A stretch of 57,500 nucleotides of DNA from an uncultured Tolumonas sp. GTDB lineage: Bacteria; Pseudomonadota; Gammaproteobacteria; Enterobacterales; Aeromonadaceae. Position numbers and translations under genes: made by a program. The stretch covers positions 30,001 to 87,500 of the forward strand of contig NZ_OY781369.1 in the NCBI RefSeq assembly GCF_963676665.1. Reading direction: 5' to 3'. Of the stretch, positions 28,896 through 39,152 are shown piece after piece. The stretch's first letter is position 1. Each line of letters begins with the position of its first letter. A model generated the notes under the pieces. It was not told where the DNA came from. It did not search any database and worked only from the letters and a program-made list of their open reading frames with translations.

Positions 28896-30056
28896 TTATT
28901 TGCTGGCAACACAAGCAAATGCGCGATCTAAATCAGCCAGCAGATCGGTGATATGTTCGATTCCAATGGAAAAACGCAGCAACTGGTCAGAAATACCCGC
29001 TACACGGCGTGCATCTGGATCCATCCCCGCATGGGTCATACTCGCTGGATGTGCGACCAGACTTTCCACTCCACCTAATGACTCTGCCAGACAAAACAGC
29101 TGCAAACCACCCAAAAATTGCTTTAATTGTTCTATATCAAAATCCACTTCAAAACTCAGCATCGCACCAAAGCCCTGTTGTTGACGCTGGGCAATTTCAT
29201 GCCCAGGATGCTCAGGCAAACTTGGATGATAAATTTTAGTTACGCGTGGCTGTTGCTGCATATAAGTCAAAACGGCATTCGCATTTTCCTGATGTGCTCG
29301 CATACGCGGTGCCAGAGTGCGCAGACCACGCAGCGTCAGATACGCATCAAATGCACCGCCAGTATGTCCAAGGCAGTTACCCCACCAGGCCAGTTTTTCA
29401 TGCAATTCAGGCTCTTTCGCAATCACCGCGCCACCAACCACGTCTGAATGACCGTTCAGATATTTGGTTGTGGAATGCACAACAATATCAGCCCCCAGAG
29501 CCAGTGGTTGTTGTAGGAGCGGTGACAAGAAGGTGTTATCCACCGCCACTAATGCGCCTACAGCATGGGATTGCTGACAAATAGCAGCAATATCAACCAC
29601 GCGTAATAACGGATTAGATGGTGTTTCAACCCAGACTAATTTCGGCTTCTGCGCGAGTGCATTCGCCAATGCGACAGGGTCAGTTTGATCCACGAATAAC
29701 ACACGGTAAGAACCTTTCGCAGCAACATGTTGGAATAACCGATATGTACCACCGTAGCAATCATGTGGTGCAACCAGTAAATCATCGGAAGACAACAAGG
29801 CAGTAACTAAATTGATCGCCCCCATGCCACTGCCGGTAAACACAGCGCCGGCGCCACCTTCTAGTGCTGCCAATGCCCCTGCTAACGTGCTGCGGGTCGG
29901 ATTACCTGAACGGCTATAGTCAAATTCGCGTTTTTCACCGAAACCGGCAAAGGTATAGTTTGTGGATAAATAAATGGGCGGAACAACCGAACCAAATTGA
30001 GTATCAGCAGCAATTCCTGATTTGACAGCGTATGTTTCTCGTTGGTAATCCGACAT
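28896..30056 (-). CDS. metB: Cystathionine gamma-synthase
   Basis: PLP enzyme that joins activated homoserine and cysteine to cystathionine in methionine synthesis. The 386-residue protein has the PLP lysine at 198 (VVHSTTKYLNGHSDVVGG) and the family motifs YSRSGNPTRSTL and VETPSNPLLRV. The ATG at 30056, with AAGGA upstream, is chosen over an in-frame start at 30098; it gives the E. coli MetB N-terminus length and lysine number. It heads the metBL operon, with MetJ operator repeats about 50 bases upstream and metJ divergent. Confidence 0.95.
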   Translation of the reverse strand: MSDYQRETYAVKSGIAADTQFGSVVPPIYLSTNYTFAGFGEKREFDYSRSGNPTRSTLAGALAALEGGAGAVFTGSGMGAINLVTALLSSDDLLVAPHDCYGGTYRLFQHVAAKGSYRVLFVDQTDPVALANALAQKPKLVWVETPSNPLLRVVDIAAICQQSHAVGALVAVDNTFLSPLLQQPLALGADIVVHSTTKYLNGHSDVVGGAVIAKEPELHEKLAWWGNCLGHTGGAFDAYLTLRGLRTLAPRMRAHQENANAVLTYMQQQPRVTKIYHPSLPEHPGHEIAQRQQQGFGAMLSFEVDFDIEQLKQFLGGLQLFCLAESLGGVESLVAHPASMTHAGMDPDARRVAGISDQLLRFSIGIEHITDLLADLDRAFACVASK

Positions 30057-30106
30057 GATAGATCCTTGATAGTCGCGCGTGCTATCACGGTACCCCACCG
30101 CAAACA

Positions 30107-30138
30107 GGACGTCAACACTTCCAGACGTCTACATGGCT
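30107..30138. promoter_or_regulatory. MetJ operator: four tandem met boxes
   Basis: Four contiguous 8-base units start at 30107, 30115, 30123 and 30131. They match the met box AGACGTCT at 6, 5, 8 and 5 of 8 positions; the third is perfect. MetJ binds such tandem boxes cooperatively with S-adenosylmethionine. The array lies between divergent metB and metJ, so it can repress metBL and also metJ itself. Confidence 0.88.
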
Positions 30139-30208
30139 TTGCCTATGGATTGCCATTACTGCCTATACGGGTTACTATGCTTTGTCTGGCTGGAATAACA
30201 GGTGAGCA

Positions 30209-30529
30209 ATGAAAACGGCGTGGAATGGCGAATATATTAGTCCGTATGCAGAACACGGCAAAAAAAGTGAGCAGGTCAAAAAGATTACGGTTTCAATTCC
30301 ATTGAAAGTATTAAAAATACTGACAGATGAACGTACTCGCCGCCAAATAAACAATCTACGTCATGCCACCAATAGCGAATTGCTTTGTGAAGCGTTCCTG
30401 CATGCCTATACCGGTCAACCTTTGCCGGCGGATGACGATTTACGCAAAGATTGTCCTGATGACATTCCGCTCATGGTTCAGCAGATAATGACAGAAATGG
30501 GCAAACCCATCGAAAAATACGATGAATAA
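30209..30529 (+). CDS. metJ: Methionine regulon repressor MetJ
   Basis: Ribbon-helix-helix repressor of methionine genes with S-adenosylmethionine as co-repressor. The 106 residues are one longer than E. coli MetJ. The DNA-contacting strand is [20 protein letters not shown], followed by [23 protein letters not shown]. It is divergent from metB, with a met-box array between the two. Thirteen bases after its stop lies the end of the convergent acetyltransferase gene. Confidence 0.97.
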   Translation: MKTAWNGEYISPYAEHGKKSEQVKKITVSIPLKVLKILTDERTRRQINNLRHATNSELLCEAFLHAYTGQPLPADDDLRKDCPDDIPLMVQQIMTEMGKPIEKYDE

Positions 30530-30542
30530 TGGCAATTAGCGT

Positions 30543-31130
30543 TTAGTAATCGAGGCCATCCGGAGAGATATCAACCAGATCGATCTCCGGGATCATATCT
30601 TCATATCCGATACGGCTATAAACCAACGTATCATCTAAATGACCTTGTGAACGACAGGCATTTTTTAATGTCGCTTCCAGCCTAAAACCGGCTCGTTCTG
30701 CCACGGCACGACTTTTTTCATTGCTCGCTGCGGTACGGATCTCCAGTCGAGCCGCATGCAGATGAATAAAAGCATAATCGGCCAATAACAATACCGCTTC
30801 TGTTATATAACCTTTACCAGCCGCAGATTGTCGCACCCAGTAACCAATCTCATAATAGGGAACCGAGACATCCCTGACGTGTAAACTAATACTACCAACC
30901 AACAACTGATCTTCCCGCCGCACAATCATAAAACGTAATTCATGTTCTTTACGTTCAAATTGCTCTTTCGCCACATTCATATTGGCGGTGACCGTCAATA
31001 TAGATGGATCAGGCTCCGCCCAATCAAGAAATAGCTGATGCAATTCATAACTTTCAGATAAAGCCAGACGCAGTGGTTCAACCCAGTCCAGTGATGGTGG
31101 TTTTAATTCAATTCGGGAAGACGTCAGCAT
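30543..31130 (-). CDS. RimJ/RimL-family GNAT acetyltransferase
   Basis: A 195-residue GNAT-fold protein. The acetyl-CoA loop is visible as VRQSAAGKGYITEAVLLL (R/QxxGxG/A type), followed by NEKSRAVAERAGFRLEATLKNA, which is characteristic of the RimJ/RimL subfamily that acetylates protein N-termini or free amino compounds. The last 25 or so residues are acidic and not part of the usual core. It appears to be a single gene between metJ and the alpha operon, so the context gives no substrate. RimL, an antibiotic acetyltransferase or a peptide acetyltransferase are all possible. Confidence 0.8.
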   Translation of the reverse strand: MLTSSRIELKPPSLDWVEPLRLALSESYELHQLFLDWAEPDPSILTVTANMNVAKEQFERKEHELRFMIVRREDQLLVGSISLHVRDVSVPYYEIGYWVRQSAAGKGYITEAVLLLADYAFIHLHAARLEIRTAASNEKSRAVAERAGFRLEATLKNACRSQGHLDDTLVYSRIGYEDMIPEIDLVDISPDGLDY

Positions 31131-31303
31131 TGCATCCTTCAGATCACTGCGTGTAGATGACTAAAATCAACCATGAACTTCTGCTTAAAAAACATGAAGA
31201 TAATAGGGTCTGATAATAACGGTCATATTATAGCAAAGGTAGGACTAGAGTATAAGCTGAGTTCGAAAGGTATCTGATTCAGAAAGGTGTGTATGATAAA
31301 AGC

Positions 31304-31333
31304 AGAAAAAATAAAGCCGGGTTACCCCGGCTT
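31304..31333 (-). terminator. Terminator of the alpha operon after rplQ
   Basis: In the minus-strand transcript AAGCCGGG and CCCGGCTT form a perfect 8-bp stem (31326-31333 with 31314-31321) with a 4-base loop, followed by TATTTTTTCT. It begins five bases after the rplQ stop and ends the ribosomal protein supercluster. Confidence 0.92.
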
Positions 31334-31337
31334 CATT

Positions 31338-31724
31338 TTATTCTTCAGTAGCTGCTTCAGCATCTACTGGACGACCAACCAGCTCAATATAAGCCATTGG
31401 TGCGTTATCACCAGCGCGGAAACCGCATTTCAGAATGCGCGTATAACCACCTGGACGACCTTGAAAACGTGGGCCAAGTTCAGTAAACAGTTTACCAACA
31501 ACATCTCTGTCGCGGGTACGAGCAAATGCCAAACGGCGATTTGCAACACTGTCACTCTTAGCAAGAGTAATCAAGGGCTCAACTACACGACGTAGCTCCT
31601 TTGCTTTAGGCAAAGTCGTCTTGATGATCTCATGACGAACCAGGGAGCTGGCCATGTTGCGGAACATAGCCTGACGATGGCTAGCATTCCGGTTCAGTTG
31701 ACGACCACTCAAACGATGGCGCAT
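31338..31724 (-). CDS. rplQ: 50S ribosomal protein L17
   Basis: Large-subunit protein near the peptide exit tunnel. The 128-residue protein starts [20 protein letters not shown], the universal L17 N-terminus, and contains [20 protein letters not shown]. It is the last gene of rpsM-rpsK-rpsD-rpoA-rplQ and is followed directly by a strong terminator. Confidence 0.98.
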   Translation of the reverse strand: MRHRLSGRQLNRNASHRQAMFRNMASSLVRHEIIKTTLPKAKELRRVVEPLITLAKSDSVANRRLAFARTRDRDVVGKLFTELGPRFQGRPGGYTRILKCGFRAGDNAPMAYIELVGRPVDAEAATEE

Positions 31725-31767
31725 GACCTTATCCTTCTAACAAAATCGGTAGAACCTGCAATCTGGA

Positions 31768-32757
31768 TCAATTGTCTGCCAAACTTGCCGGCGGCCAATT
31801 CTCCAGACGCATGCCCAGAGACAAACCACGGGAAGCCAGCACGTCTTTGATTTCGGTCAAAGACTTTTTACCCAGGTTAGGAGTTTTTAACAACTCCACC
31901 TCAGTGCGCTGTACCAGATCACCAATATAATGGATTGCTTCTGCTTTCAGGCAGTTCGCAGAACGAACTGTCAATTCCAGATCATCAACAGGACGCAGCA
32001 GGATCGGATCGAATTCCGGCTTGTCTTCTTTCTTCTCTGGAACGGAAACATCACGCAAATCAACAAAGGCATCCAACTGCTCAGCCAAAATAGTAGCTGC
32101 ACGGCGAATGGCTTCTTCCGGATCTAGCGTACCGTTGGTTTCCATATCGATAACCAACTTATCCAGATCAGTACGTTGTTCCACACGAGCAGCTTCAACA
32201 TTGTAGGCAATACGCACTACAGGGCTAAACGCCGCATCCAGTAACAAACGACCAATTGGACGATCTTCATCATCTGTATGCAAACGCGCTGATGCAGGAA
32301 CATAGCCACGACCACGTTGTACACGCAGACGCATGCTGATTTCAGCATTAGCACCAGTCAGATGACAAATCACATGCTCCGGATTGACAATGACAACATC
32401 ATCACCATGGATGATATCACCTGCCGTGACCGGGCCCGCACCAGACTTGGTCAGCGAAAGGATTACTTCATCTTTACCTTCCAGCTTTACTGCAATGCCT
32501 TTTAAGTTCAGCAAGATTTCCAGGATATCTTCCTGAACACCTTCTTTACTGCTGTACTCGTGCAATACGCCGTCGATCTCAACCTCAGCAACTGCACATC
32601 CCGGCATGGACGACAGGAGAATGCGTCGTAACGCATTACCTAAAGTATGACCGAAACCACGCTCCAACGGCTCAAGTGTTACCTTGGCATGAGTCGGACT
32701 GAGTTGCTCGATATCAACCAAACGTGGCTTGAGAAAATCTGTTACAGAACCCAGCAT
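31768..32757 (-). CDS. rpoA: RNA polymerase alpha subunit
   Basis: Assembles the RNA polymerase core and contacts activators and UP elements. The 329-residue protein, as in E. coli, has the N-terminal dimerisation domain (about 1-235, with [15 protein letters not shown]) and a flexible linker with [21 protein letters not shown]. The C-terminal DNA-binding domain carries [20 protein letters not shown]. Its place between rpsD and rplQ is standard and sets its expression under the S4-controlled alpha operon. Confidence 0.99.
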   Translation of the reverse strand: MLGSVTDFLKPRLVDIEQLSPTHAKVTLEPLERGFGHTLGNALRRILLSSMPGCAVAEVEIDGVLHEYSSKEGVQEDILEILLNLKGIAVKLEGKDEVILSLTKSGAGPVTAGDIIHGDDVVIVNPEHVICHLTGANAEISMRLRVQRGRGYVPASARLHTDDEDRPIGRLLLDAAFSPVVRIAYNVEAARVEQRTDLDKLVIDMETNGTLDPEEAIRRAATILAEQLDAFVDLRDVSVPEKKEDKPEFDPILLRPVDDLELTVRSANCLKAEAIHYIGDLVQRTEVELLKTPNLGKKSLTEIKDVLASRGLSLGMRLENWPPASLADN

Positions 32758-32782
32758 TATGTCCTCTCTTAGAAGCTAAGCC

Positions 32783-33403
32783 TTACTTAGAGTAAAGCTC
32801 GACGATCAACTGTTCATTGATGTCAGCAGACAGATCTGAACGCTCTGGCAGACGTTTGTAAACGCCTTCCATTTTGTCTGCATTGATCTCAATCCAAGTT
32901 GGCTTTTCACGCTGCGCAGCCACGTCTAATGCGGCTTTAATACGAGCTTGTTTTTTCGCCTTCTCACGAACAGTGACTACATCTTCCGGAGAAACGTTAT
33001 AAGAAGGAATGTTTACCACTTTGCCATTGATAACGATAGCTTTATGGCTAACCAGCTGGCGAGCTTCCGCGCGGGTAGATGCAAAACCCATACGATAAAC
33101 TACGTTGTCCAGACGACCTTCCAGCAACTGCAGTAGGTTCTCACCAGTATTACCCTTGATGCGAGTCGCTTCACGGTAATAGTTACGGAATTGTTTTTCC
33201 AGAATGCCGTAAATACGACGGACTTTCTGTTTTTCACGCAGCTGTACACCGTAGTCAGACAGACGTGGCTTACGCGCACCGTGCTGACCAGGAGCTGTGT
33301 CAATTTTACACTTAGAGTCGATAGCACGAACGCCTGATTTCAGGAACAGATCGGTGCCTTCACGACGGCTAAGCTTCAGCTTTGGGCCTAAATATCTTGC
33401 CAT
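32783..33403 (-). CDS. rpsD: 30S ribosomal protein S4
   Basis: Primary binder of the 5' domain of 16S rRNA and, in E. coli, the translational repressor of the alpha operon. At 206 residues it is the same length as E. coli S4. The N-terminus [20 protein letters not shown] and the S4-type RNA-binding motif ([21 protein letters not shown]) are clear. It lacks the zinc-binding N-terminal cysteines of other S4 types. The matching leader pseudoknot is found before rpsM in this window. Confidence 0.98.
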   Translation of the reverse strand: MARYLGPKLKLSRREGTDLFLKSGVRAIDSKCKIDTAPGQHGARKPRLSDYGVQLREKQKVRRIYGILEKQFRNYYREATRIKGNTGENLLQLLEGRLDNVVYRMGFASTRAEARQLVSHKAIVINGKVVNIPSYNVSPEDVVTVREKAKKQARIKAALDVAAQREKPTWIEINADKMEGVYKRLPERSDLSADINEQLIVELYSK

Positions 33404-33434
33404 GTTCTTTCTCCAACAATCCTACTAGACAACG

Positions 33435-33827
<393 letters not shown>

Positions 33828-33839
33828 CTACCTTCCCGT

Positions 33840-34196
33840 TTACTTCTTAATCGGTTTACGAGGACCCTTACGGGTGCGCGCGTTAGTTTTGGTCCGCTGT
33901 CCGCGAACCGGCAAACCACGACGATGACGCAAGCCACGGTAGCATCCCAAGTCCATCAGACGTTTGATGTTCATGGATACTTCACGACGTAGGTCGCCTT
34001 CAACAGTAAATTTGCTTACTTCAGTACGAAGCGCTTCAATTTGAGCTTCGTCCAGATTTTTAACTTTCACATCCTCGGCGATACCAGCCGCTGCGCAAAT
34101 TTGCTTTGCACGGGTGTCGCCAACGCCATAAATCGCAGTTAACGCGATAACTGCATGTTTATGGTCAGGAATGTTAATGCCAGCGATACGGGCCAC
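33840..34196 (-). CDS. rpsM: 30S ribosomal protein S13
   Basis: Head protein of the small subunit that contacts the P-site tRNA and bridges to L5. The 118 residues begin [20 protein letters not shown] and end in the basic tail [12 protein letters not shown]. The start codon is GTG, as in E. coli, and the first codons take part in the predicted alpha-operon pseudoknot. AGGAGTG lies just upstream. It is the first gene of the alpha operon. Confidence 0.98.
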   Translation of the reverse strand: MARIAGINIPDHKHAVIALTAIYGVGDTRAKQICAAAGIAEDVKVKNLDEAQIEALRTEVSKFTVEGDLRREVSMNIKRLMDLGCYRGLRHRRGLPVRGQRTKTNARTRKGPRKPIKK

Positions 34197-34265
34197 TATT
34201 CCACTCCTAAAACAAATAGTAATTTAATGACCACCACAAAGCCCGTTCCGGATACATGGTGGTCA
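34188..34265 (-). ncRNA. Alpha-operon leader: S4-binding pseudoknot
   Basis: The minus-strand leader before rpsM matches the E. coli alpha-operon ribosome-binding-site element. A block ACGGGCTTT at 34238-34246 can pair with GCCCGT in the first rpsM codons (34188-34193). TTAAAT and TAGGAGTGnnATAGTGGCCCGT are shared with E. coli. An 8-bp helix GACCACCA/TGGTGGTC (34229-34236 with 34258-34265) encloses the ACGGGC strand. In E. coli S4 traps this pseudoknot and represses the operon; the same is inferred here. Confidence 0.8.
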
Positions 34266-34266
34266 A

Positions 34267-34306
34267 CCTACACAAATGTAGGCTGGCTAATGTACTTAGC
34301 CAGCCT
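34267..34306 (-). other. Perfect 11-bp hairpin in the rpmJ-rpsM gap
   Basis: AGGCTGGCTAA (34280-34290) and TTAGCCAGCCT (34296-34306) form a perfect 11-bp stem with a 5-base loop. A second stem, CCTACA/TGTAGG (34267-34272 with 34277-34282), overlaps its foot, so the two exclude each other. No T run follows, so it is not a standard terminator. An RNA processing site or a leader element between the spc and alpha operons is possible. Confidence 0.6.
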
Positions 34307-34336
34307 CGACTTTTCAAGTCTCTACCGAAAATATAA

Positions 34337-34450
34337 TTAGCCTTGGCGTTGTTTATGCTTCGGCTCAGTGCAAATCACGCGAACCACACCGTGGCGTTTG
34401 ATGATTTTGCAATTACGGCAGATTGCTTTGACGGAAGCGCGAACTTTCAT
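34337..34450 (-). CDS. rpmJ: 50S ribosomal protein L36, zinc-binding form
   Basis: Smallest large-subunit protein, 37 residues, found by direct translation: it opens [20 protein letters not shown] and ends EPKHKQRQG. The four zinc ligands (Cys11, Cys14, Cys27 and a histidine at 32) are present, so it is the zinc-dependent form. It is one residue shorter than E. coli L36. It lies between secY and the alpha-operon leader, its standard place at the end of the spc operon. Confidence 0.97.
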   Translation of the reverse strand: MKVRASVKAICRNCKIIKRHGVVRVICTEPKHKQRQG

Positions 34451-34477
34451 TGCTTAACTCCGCAATATTAGACCGAA

Positions 34478-35809
34478 TTAACGGCCTACGCCTTTAAGAT
34501 TGGCTTTTTTCAGTACATCGCCATATTGATGAGACATCATATGAGTTTGTACCTGTGCCATGAAGTCCATGATAACCACAACAATAATCAGCAAAGAAGT
34601 ACCACCGAAGTAGAACTGCACATGCCAAAAGGTCATCAATAACTGGGGTACTAAGCAAATCGCTGTGATGTACAAAGCCCCGGCCAGTGTTAGACGAGTC
34701 ATTACTTTATCGATAAAACGTGCTGTTTGTTCACCTGGGCGAATGCCTGGGATAAATGCACCGCTCTTCTTCAGGTTATCCGCTGTCTCACGCGGGTTGA
34801 ATACCAACGCGGTATAGAAGAAGCTGAAGAAAATAATCGCAATAGCATACAACAATTCGTATAACGGCTGCCCTGGCTGCAAGCTCATAGAGACTTCTTG
34901 CAGAATATTTGCAATCCATGAATCACCTTGACCAAACCAAGACGCAATTGTGCCTGGAAAAAGAATGATACTGGAAGCAAAAATTGCCGGGATAACACCC
35001 GCCATATTTAGTTTTAACGGTAAGTGCGTGCTTTGAGCTGCAAAAATCTGGTTACCTTGCTGGCGCTTTGCATAGTTAACGACAATACGACGCTGACCAC
35101 GTTCAACAAACACAACAAAGTAAGTAACAGCAAACACAATAACAGCGAGCAACAATAGCAACAGGATATGCAATTCACCCTGACGAGCTTGTTCCGCAGT
35201 AGCACCAATTGCATGGGGCAGACCAGCGACAATACCCGCAAAAATGATCAGCGAAATACCGTTACCGATACCACGTTCCGTTATTTGTTCACCTAACCAC
35301 ATTAAAAACATGGTACCAGTAACCAAACTAACTACCGCAGTAAAGTAGAAGCCGAAACCGGGGTTGAGCACCAAGCCATGCATCATGTTTGGTAAACCAG
35401 TTGCAATACCCGATGCCTGTACAGTAGCCAATGCTAATGTACCCCAACGAGTATGCTTACTGATCACACGTCGACCACTTTCACCTTCCTTTTTAAGCTC
35501 AGCATAATAAGGACTGATCACGGTCAACAGTTGGATAATAATTGATGCCGAAATATACGGCATGATACCCAACGCAAAAATAGATGCACGAGACAGAGCT
35601 CCACCACTGAACATGTTAAACATTTCAATGATGGTTCCCTTCTGTTGCTGGAACAATTGTCCCAGCACAGTAGCGTCAATACCAGGAATCGGCACATAAG
35701 CGCCCGCACGGAAGACGATGATAGCACCTAGAACGAAAAGCAAACGGCTCTTCAGTTCGCTCAGGCCCCCTTGCGAGCCCCGTGTTACTAATCCTGGTTT
35801 CTTGGCCAT
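34478..35809 (-). CDS. secY: Protein translocase subunit SecY
   Basis: Channel-forming subunit of the SecYEG translocon in the inner membrane. The 443-residue protein, as in E. coli, has ten membrane segments. Recognisable parts are the plug and N-terminal region ([15 protein letters not shown]), [17 protein letters not shown] and the cytoplasmic loop [23 protein letters not shown]. The C-terminal tail ends [12 protein letters not shown]. It sits between rplO and rpmJ in the spc operon. Confidence 0.99.
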   Translation of the reverse strand: MAKKPGLVTRGSQGGLSELKSRLLFVLGAIIVFRAGAYVPIPGIDATVLGQLFQQQKGTIIEMFNMFSGGALSRASIFALGIMPYISASIIIQLLTVISPYYAELKKEGESGRRVISKHTRWGTLALATVQASGIATGLPNMMHGLVLNPGFGFYFTAVVSLVTGTMFLMWLGEQITERGIGNGISLIIFAGIVAGLPHAIGATAEQARQGELHILLLLLLAVIVFAVTYFVVFVERGQRRIVVNYAKRQQGNQIFAAQSTHLPLKLNMAGVIPAIFASSIILFPGTIASWFGQGDSWIANILQEVSMSLQPGQPLYELLYAIAIIFFSFFYTALVFNPRETADNLKKSGAFIPGIRPGEQTARFIDKVMTRLTLAGALYITAICLVPQLLMTFWHVQFYFGGTSLLIIVVVIMDFMAQVQTHMMSHQYGDVLKKANLKGVGR

Positions 35810-35816
35810 CTACTTA

Positions 35817-36251
35817 TTATTCCTCGATTTTGCCACCGGCAGCTTCGATTGCAGCGCGAGCACCTTGAGTAGCGCCTACACCACGAACGATAACTGCACG
35901 ATCGATGTTCCCAGAGAGAACGATCTTAGCAAACTGCATGCCTTTAGTGACTACGCCAGCTTGTTTTAAAGTGTTCAGGTCGACTACATCGCCTTCAACT
36001 TTAGCAATTTCGCTCAGACGAACTTCAGCAGTTACTGCACCTTTACGGGAGTAAAAACCGAATTTTGGCATACGGATTTTTAATGGCATTTGACCGCCTT
36101 CAAAACCAGCACGACCACCACTACCAGCTCGTGAACCAGCGCCTTTTACGCCACGGCCACCGGTTTTACCCAAACCAGAACCGATACCACGACCTACACG
36201 CTTTTTAGCCGATTTAGCACCAGCAGCTGGAGAAAGAGTGTTTAAACGCAT
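35817..36251 (-). CDS. rplO: 50S ribosomal protein L15
   Basis: Large-subunit assembly protein. The 144 residues open [20 protein letters not shown] and contain the glycine-rich extended arm ([20 protein letters not shown]), followed by a globular C-terminal domain. It starts three bases after rpmD and precedes secY by seven bases. Confidence 0.98.
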   Translation of the reverse strand: MRLNTLSPAAGAKSAKKRVGRGIGSGLGKTGGRGVKGAGSRAGSGGRAGFEGGQMPLKIRMPKFGFYSRKGAVTAEVRLSEIAKVEGDVVDLNTLKQAGVVTKGMQFAKIVLSGNIDRAVIVRGVGATQGARAAIEAAGGKIEE

Positions 36252-36254
36252 CGA

Positions 36255-36437
36255 TTACTCCTCCACCTTCACCATGTAATGAACCTGGTTGATCATGCCG
36301 CGTACGCATGGAGTATCTTCCAGCTCAACGGTGTGACCAATACGACGCAAACCCAAGCCCAGTAAAGAGGCTTTGTGCTTCGGCAAACGACCGATGGAGC
36401 TGCGAGTCTGTGTAACTTTTACAGTCTTGTTAGCCAT
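36255..36437 (-). CDS. rpmD: 50S ribosomal protein L30
   Basis: Small large-subunit protein of 60 residues beginning [20 protein letters not shown], the usual bacterial L30. The ATG at 36437 is chosen; the longer in-frame extension to 36488 overlaps rpsE and has no counterpart in the family. It is seven bases after rpsE. Confidence 0.97.
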   Translation of the reverse strand: MANKTVKVTQTRSSIGRLPKHKASLLGLGLRRIGHTVELEDTPCVRGMINQVHYMVKVEE

Positions 36438-36444
36438 GTCGTTA

Positions 36445-36945
36445 TTACCCCAGGATTTCTTCCACGCGCAGACCACGTTTGGCAGCAACTTGTTCCGGTG
36501 AGCTAATGTGTGCTAAAGCTTCAATAGTAGCACGCACTACATTCATCGGATTGGTTGAACCATAGGTCTTTGCCAGAACGTTATGTACACCAGCCACTTC
36601 CAGAACGGCACGCATTGCGCCACCGGCAATGATACCGGTACCCTGAGAAGCAGGCTGCATAAATACGGTAGAACCAGCATGGGTTCCTTTAACATGGTGA
36701 TGCAGTGTGCCTTCAATCAGCTCAACTTTAACCATGTTACGACGAGCTTGTTCCATTGCCTTTTGAATGGCAGCAGGAACTTCACGTGCTTTACCGTAAC
36801 CAAAACCAACGCGGCCTGAACCATCGCCTACTACAGTCAATGCTGTAAAGGAGAAAATACGACCACCTTTAACTACTTTAGAAACACGGTTCACTGCGAC
36901 TAACTTTTCTTGCAGTTCACCGGCTTGAGATTCGATTTTAGACAT
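36445..36945 (-). CDS. rpsE: 30S ribosomal protein S5
   Basis: Small-subunit protein at the mRNA entry tunnel, important for decoding accuracy. The 166 residues include the double-stranded-RNA-binding-like N-terminal domain ([28 protein letters not shown]). The C-terminal domain has [19 protein letters not shown]. Length matches E. coli S5 to within one residue. Confidence 0.98.
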   Translation of the reverse strand: MSKIESQAGELQEKLVAVNRVSKVVKGGRIFSFTALTVVGDGSGRVGFGYGKAREVPAAIQKAMEQARRNMVKVELIEGTLHHHVKGTHAGSTVFMQPASQGTGIIAGGAMRAVLEVAGVHNVLAKTYGSTNPMNVVRATIEALAHISSPEQVAAKRGLRVEEILG

Positions 36946-36959
36946 TGTCGACTCCTGGC

Positions 36960-37313
36960 TTAGAACTGAAGACCAGCTTCACGTGCAGCAGTAGCCAGTG
37001 CGGCTACGCGACCATGATATTGGAACCCAGAGCGATCGAACGCTACAGTGGTAATACCTTTTGCCAGAGCACGCTCTGCAATAGCTTTACCCACCGCGGC
37101 GGCCGCATCGGCATTACCGGTGTATTTCACTTGCTCACGAATGGTTGACTCTACAGTAGATGCAGAAGCTAAAACTTCTGCACCGCTTGCAGCGATAACC
37201 TGCGCATAAATATGACGCGGAGTACGGTGAACCACCAGACGAGTCGCGCCCAGTTCCAGCATTTTACGACGTGCTTTAGTAGCACGACGGATACGAGCTG
37301 CTTTCTTGTCCAT
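36960..37313 (-). CDS. rplR: 50S ribosomal protein L18
   Basis: Binds 5S rRNA and joins it to the central protuberance with L5 and L25. The 117 residues begin [17 protein letters not shown] and contain [20 protein letters not shown] and [20 protein letters not shown], both universal in L18. Confidence 0.98.
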   Translation of the reverse strand: MDKKAARIRRATKARRKMLELGATRLVVHRTPRHIYAQVIAASGAEVLASASTVESTIREQVKYTGNADAAAAVGKAIAERALAKGITTVAFDRSGFQYHGRVAALATAAREAGLQF

Positions 37314-37322
37314 AGTGTTACC

Positions 37323-37856
37323 TTACTTCTTCTTAGCTTCTTTAGTACGCACAACTTCGTCTGAATAGCGTACACCTTTGCCTTTGTAAGGCTCCGGGCT
37401 ACGATAGGCGCGGATGTCAGCTGCAACTTGACCTAACAGAGCTTTATCCGCACCTTTCAGTACGATTTCAGTCTGTGTCGGGCATTCAGCGGTAACACCT
37501 TCAGGCAATTCGTGGTCGATTGGATGGGAGAAACCCAGTGCCAAACCAACTGATTTACCTTTAGCCTGTGCACGGTAACCTACACCAACCAGCACCAGTT
37601 TGCGCTCGAAGCCAGTAGTAACACCAATAACCATGTTGTTTACCAGTGCACGTGCAGTACCAGCCTGCGCGTCAGCACCAGTCACACCTTCTTGAGGTGC
37701 AAACTTCAACACATTTTCTTCTTTGGTGACGATAACTGCAGCGTTCAGAATGCGCTTCAGGGTGCCATTTTTACCTTTAACAGCTATTTCCTGGCCGTTC
37801 AGGGTTACTTCCACGCCAGCCGGAATAGTAACAGGTGCTTTCGCAACACGAGACAT
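37323..37856 (-). CDS. rplF: 50S ribosomal protein L6
   Basis: Large-subunit protein near the factor-binding stalk base. The 177 residues, as in E. coli, form two related domains. It has [20 protein letters not shown] at the start and the C-terminal signature [20 protein letters not shown]. Confidence 0.98.
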   Translation of the reverse strand: MSRVAKAPVTIPAGVEVTLNGQEIAVKGKNGTLKRILNAAVIVTKEENVLKFAPQEGVTGADAQAGTARALVNNMVIGVTTGFERKLVLVGVGYRAQAKGKSVGLALGFSHPIDHELPEGVTAECPTQTEIVLKGADKALLGQVAADIRAYRSPEPYKGKGVRYSDEVVRTKEAKKK

Positions 37857-37867
37857 TTCCTAGCTCC

Positions 37868-38260
37868 TTACGCTACGTAGCAGATGATCTCACCGCCCAT
37901 GCCTGCTTTACGCGCAGCACGGTCAGTCATCACACCTTTAGAAGTAGAAACAACAGCGATACCCAGACCATTAATGATCTTTGGCAGGTCGCCACGTTTC
38001 TTATAAATACGCAGACCAGGGCGACTTACGCGCTGGATCAGCTCAACAACAGGCTTGCCCTGGAAATATTTCAATTCAATTTCCAGTTCAGGTTTAACGT
38101 CACCACTAACTTTAACATCAGCGATATAACCTTCTTCTTTCAGCAGATTAGCAATTGCTACTTTCAGCTTGGAAGAAGGCATAGAGACGGAAACCTTGTG
38201 GGCCGCCTGACCGTTGCGGATGCGGGTCAGCATGTCCGCGATCGGATCTTGCATGCTCAT
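37868..38260 (-). CDS. rpsH: 30S ribosomal protein S8
   Basis: Central-domain 16S rRNA-binding protein and, in E. coli, the translational repressor of the spc operon through a site at the start of rplE. The 130 residues begin [20 protein letters not shown] and include the C-terminal [20 protein letters not shown]. Confidence 0.98.
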   Translation of the reverse strand: MSMQDPIADMLTRIRNGQAAHKVSVSMPSSKLKVAIANLLKEEGYIADVKVSGDVKPELEIELKYFQGKPVVELIQRVSRPGLRIYKKRGDLPKIINGLGIAVVSTSKGVMTDRAARKAGMGGEIICYVA

Positions 38261-38282
38261 GTGTCTTAACTCCCGTGATTAA

Positions 38283-38588
38283 TTACCAGCTAGCCTTTTT
38301 CAGGCCAGGAATTTCGCCTTTCATCATGTGCTCACGCACTTTGATGCGGCAAAGACCGAATTTACGCAGGTAGCCATGTGGACGACCTGTGATATTGCAA
38401 CGATTACGTTGACGGCTCGGGCTGGAGTCACGCGGCAGTTGTTGCAGCTTGAGCACTGCGTCCCAACGAGCTTCATCAGAAGCATTCACGTCGGCGATGA
38501 TCGCTTTCAGTGCAACACGCTTCTCGAAGTGTTTTGCAATCAATTTTGCACGTTTATCTTCACGTGCAATCATGGACAGTTTTGCCAT
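38283..38588 (-). CDS. rpsN: 30S ribosomal protein S14, zinc-independent form
   Basis: Head protein of the small subunit. At 101 residues this is the long form without the CxxC zinc ribbon; it ends [21 protein letters not shown] and has the conserved [20 protein letters not shown]. It lies between rplE and rpsH. Confidence 0.98.
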   Translation of the reverse strand: MAKLSMIAREDKRAKLIAKHFEKRVALKAIIADVNASDEARWDAVLKLQQLPRDSSPSRQRNRCNITGRPHGYLRKFGLCRIKVREHMMKGEIPGLKKASW

Positions 38589-38599
38589 AACCCTACACC

Positions 38600-39139
38600 T
38601 TACTTACGGAATGGGAAGCTAAAGGCAGCCAGCAGAGCACGGCCTTCCTCGTCAGTCTTCGCAGTCGTTGTGATAGTAATATCCAGACCACGTACTTTAT
38701 CGACTTTATCGTAGTCGATTTCGGGGAAGATGATTTGCTCACGTACGCCCATAGAATAGTTGCCACGACCATCAAAGGACTTAGCACTAACACCACGGAA
38801 GTCACGAATACGTGGCATAGAGATGCAAATCAAGCGCTCCAAAAACTCCCACATACGCTCGCCGCGCAGGGTTACTTTACAACCGATCGGGTAGCCTTCA
38901 CGAATCTTGAAGCCCGCAACAGATTTGCGTGCTTTGGTGATCAGTGGCTTTTGACCAGAAATTGCAGCTAAATCACTAGCAGCATTTTCCAGTACCTTTT
39001 TATCAGCCAAGGCTTCACCGACACCCATGTTCAGGGTGATCTTCTCGATCCGAGGGACTTGCATGACAGAATTGTAGCCGAACTGGTTCATCAGTTCCTG
39101 GACTACAGTTTGTCTGTAGGTATCATGCAGTTTCGCCAT
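38600..39139 (-). CDS. rplE: 50S ribosomal protein L5
   Basis: 5S rRNA-binding protein of the central protuberance. The 179 residues begin [20 protein letters not shown] and contain [18 protein letters not shown] and [20 protein letters not shown]. In E. coli the beginning of this gene carries the S8 repressor site; the equivalent structure was not worked out here. Confidence 0.98.
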   Translation of the reverse strand: MAKLHDTYRQTVVQELMNQFGYNSVMQVPRIEKITLNMGVGEALADKKVLENAASDLAAISGQKPLITKARKSVAGFKIREGYPIGCKVTLRGERMWEFLERLICISMPRIRDFRGVSAKSFDGRGNYSMGVREQIIFPEIDYDKVDKVRGLDITITTTAKTDEEGRALLAAFSFPFRK

Positions 39140-39152
39140 CGTTAAACTCCAA

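Noticed and set aside
36438-36488. N-terminal extension of rpmD
   Set aside because: It overlaps rpsE and L30 proteins start at [10 protein letters not shown].
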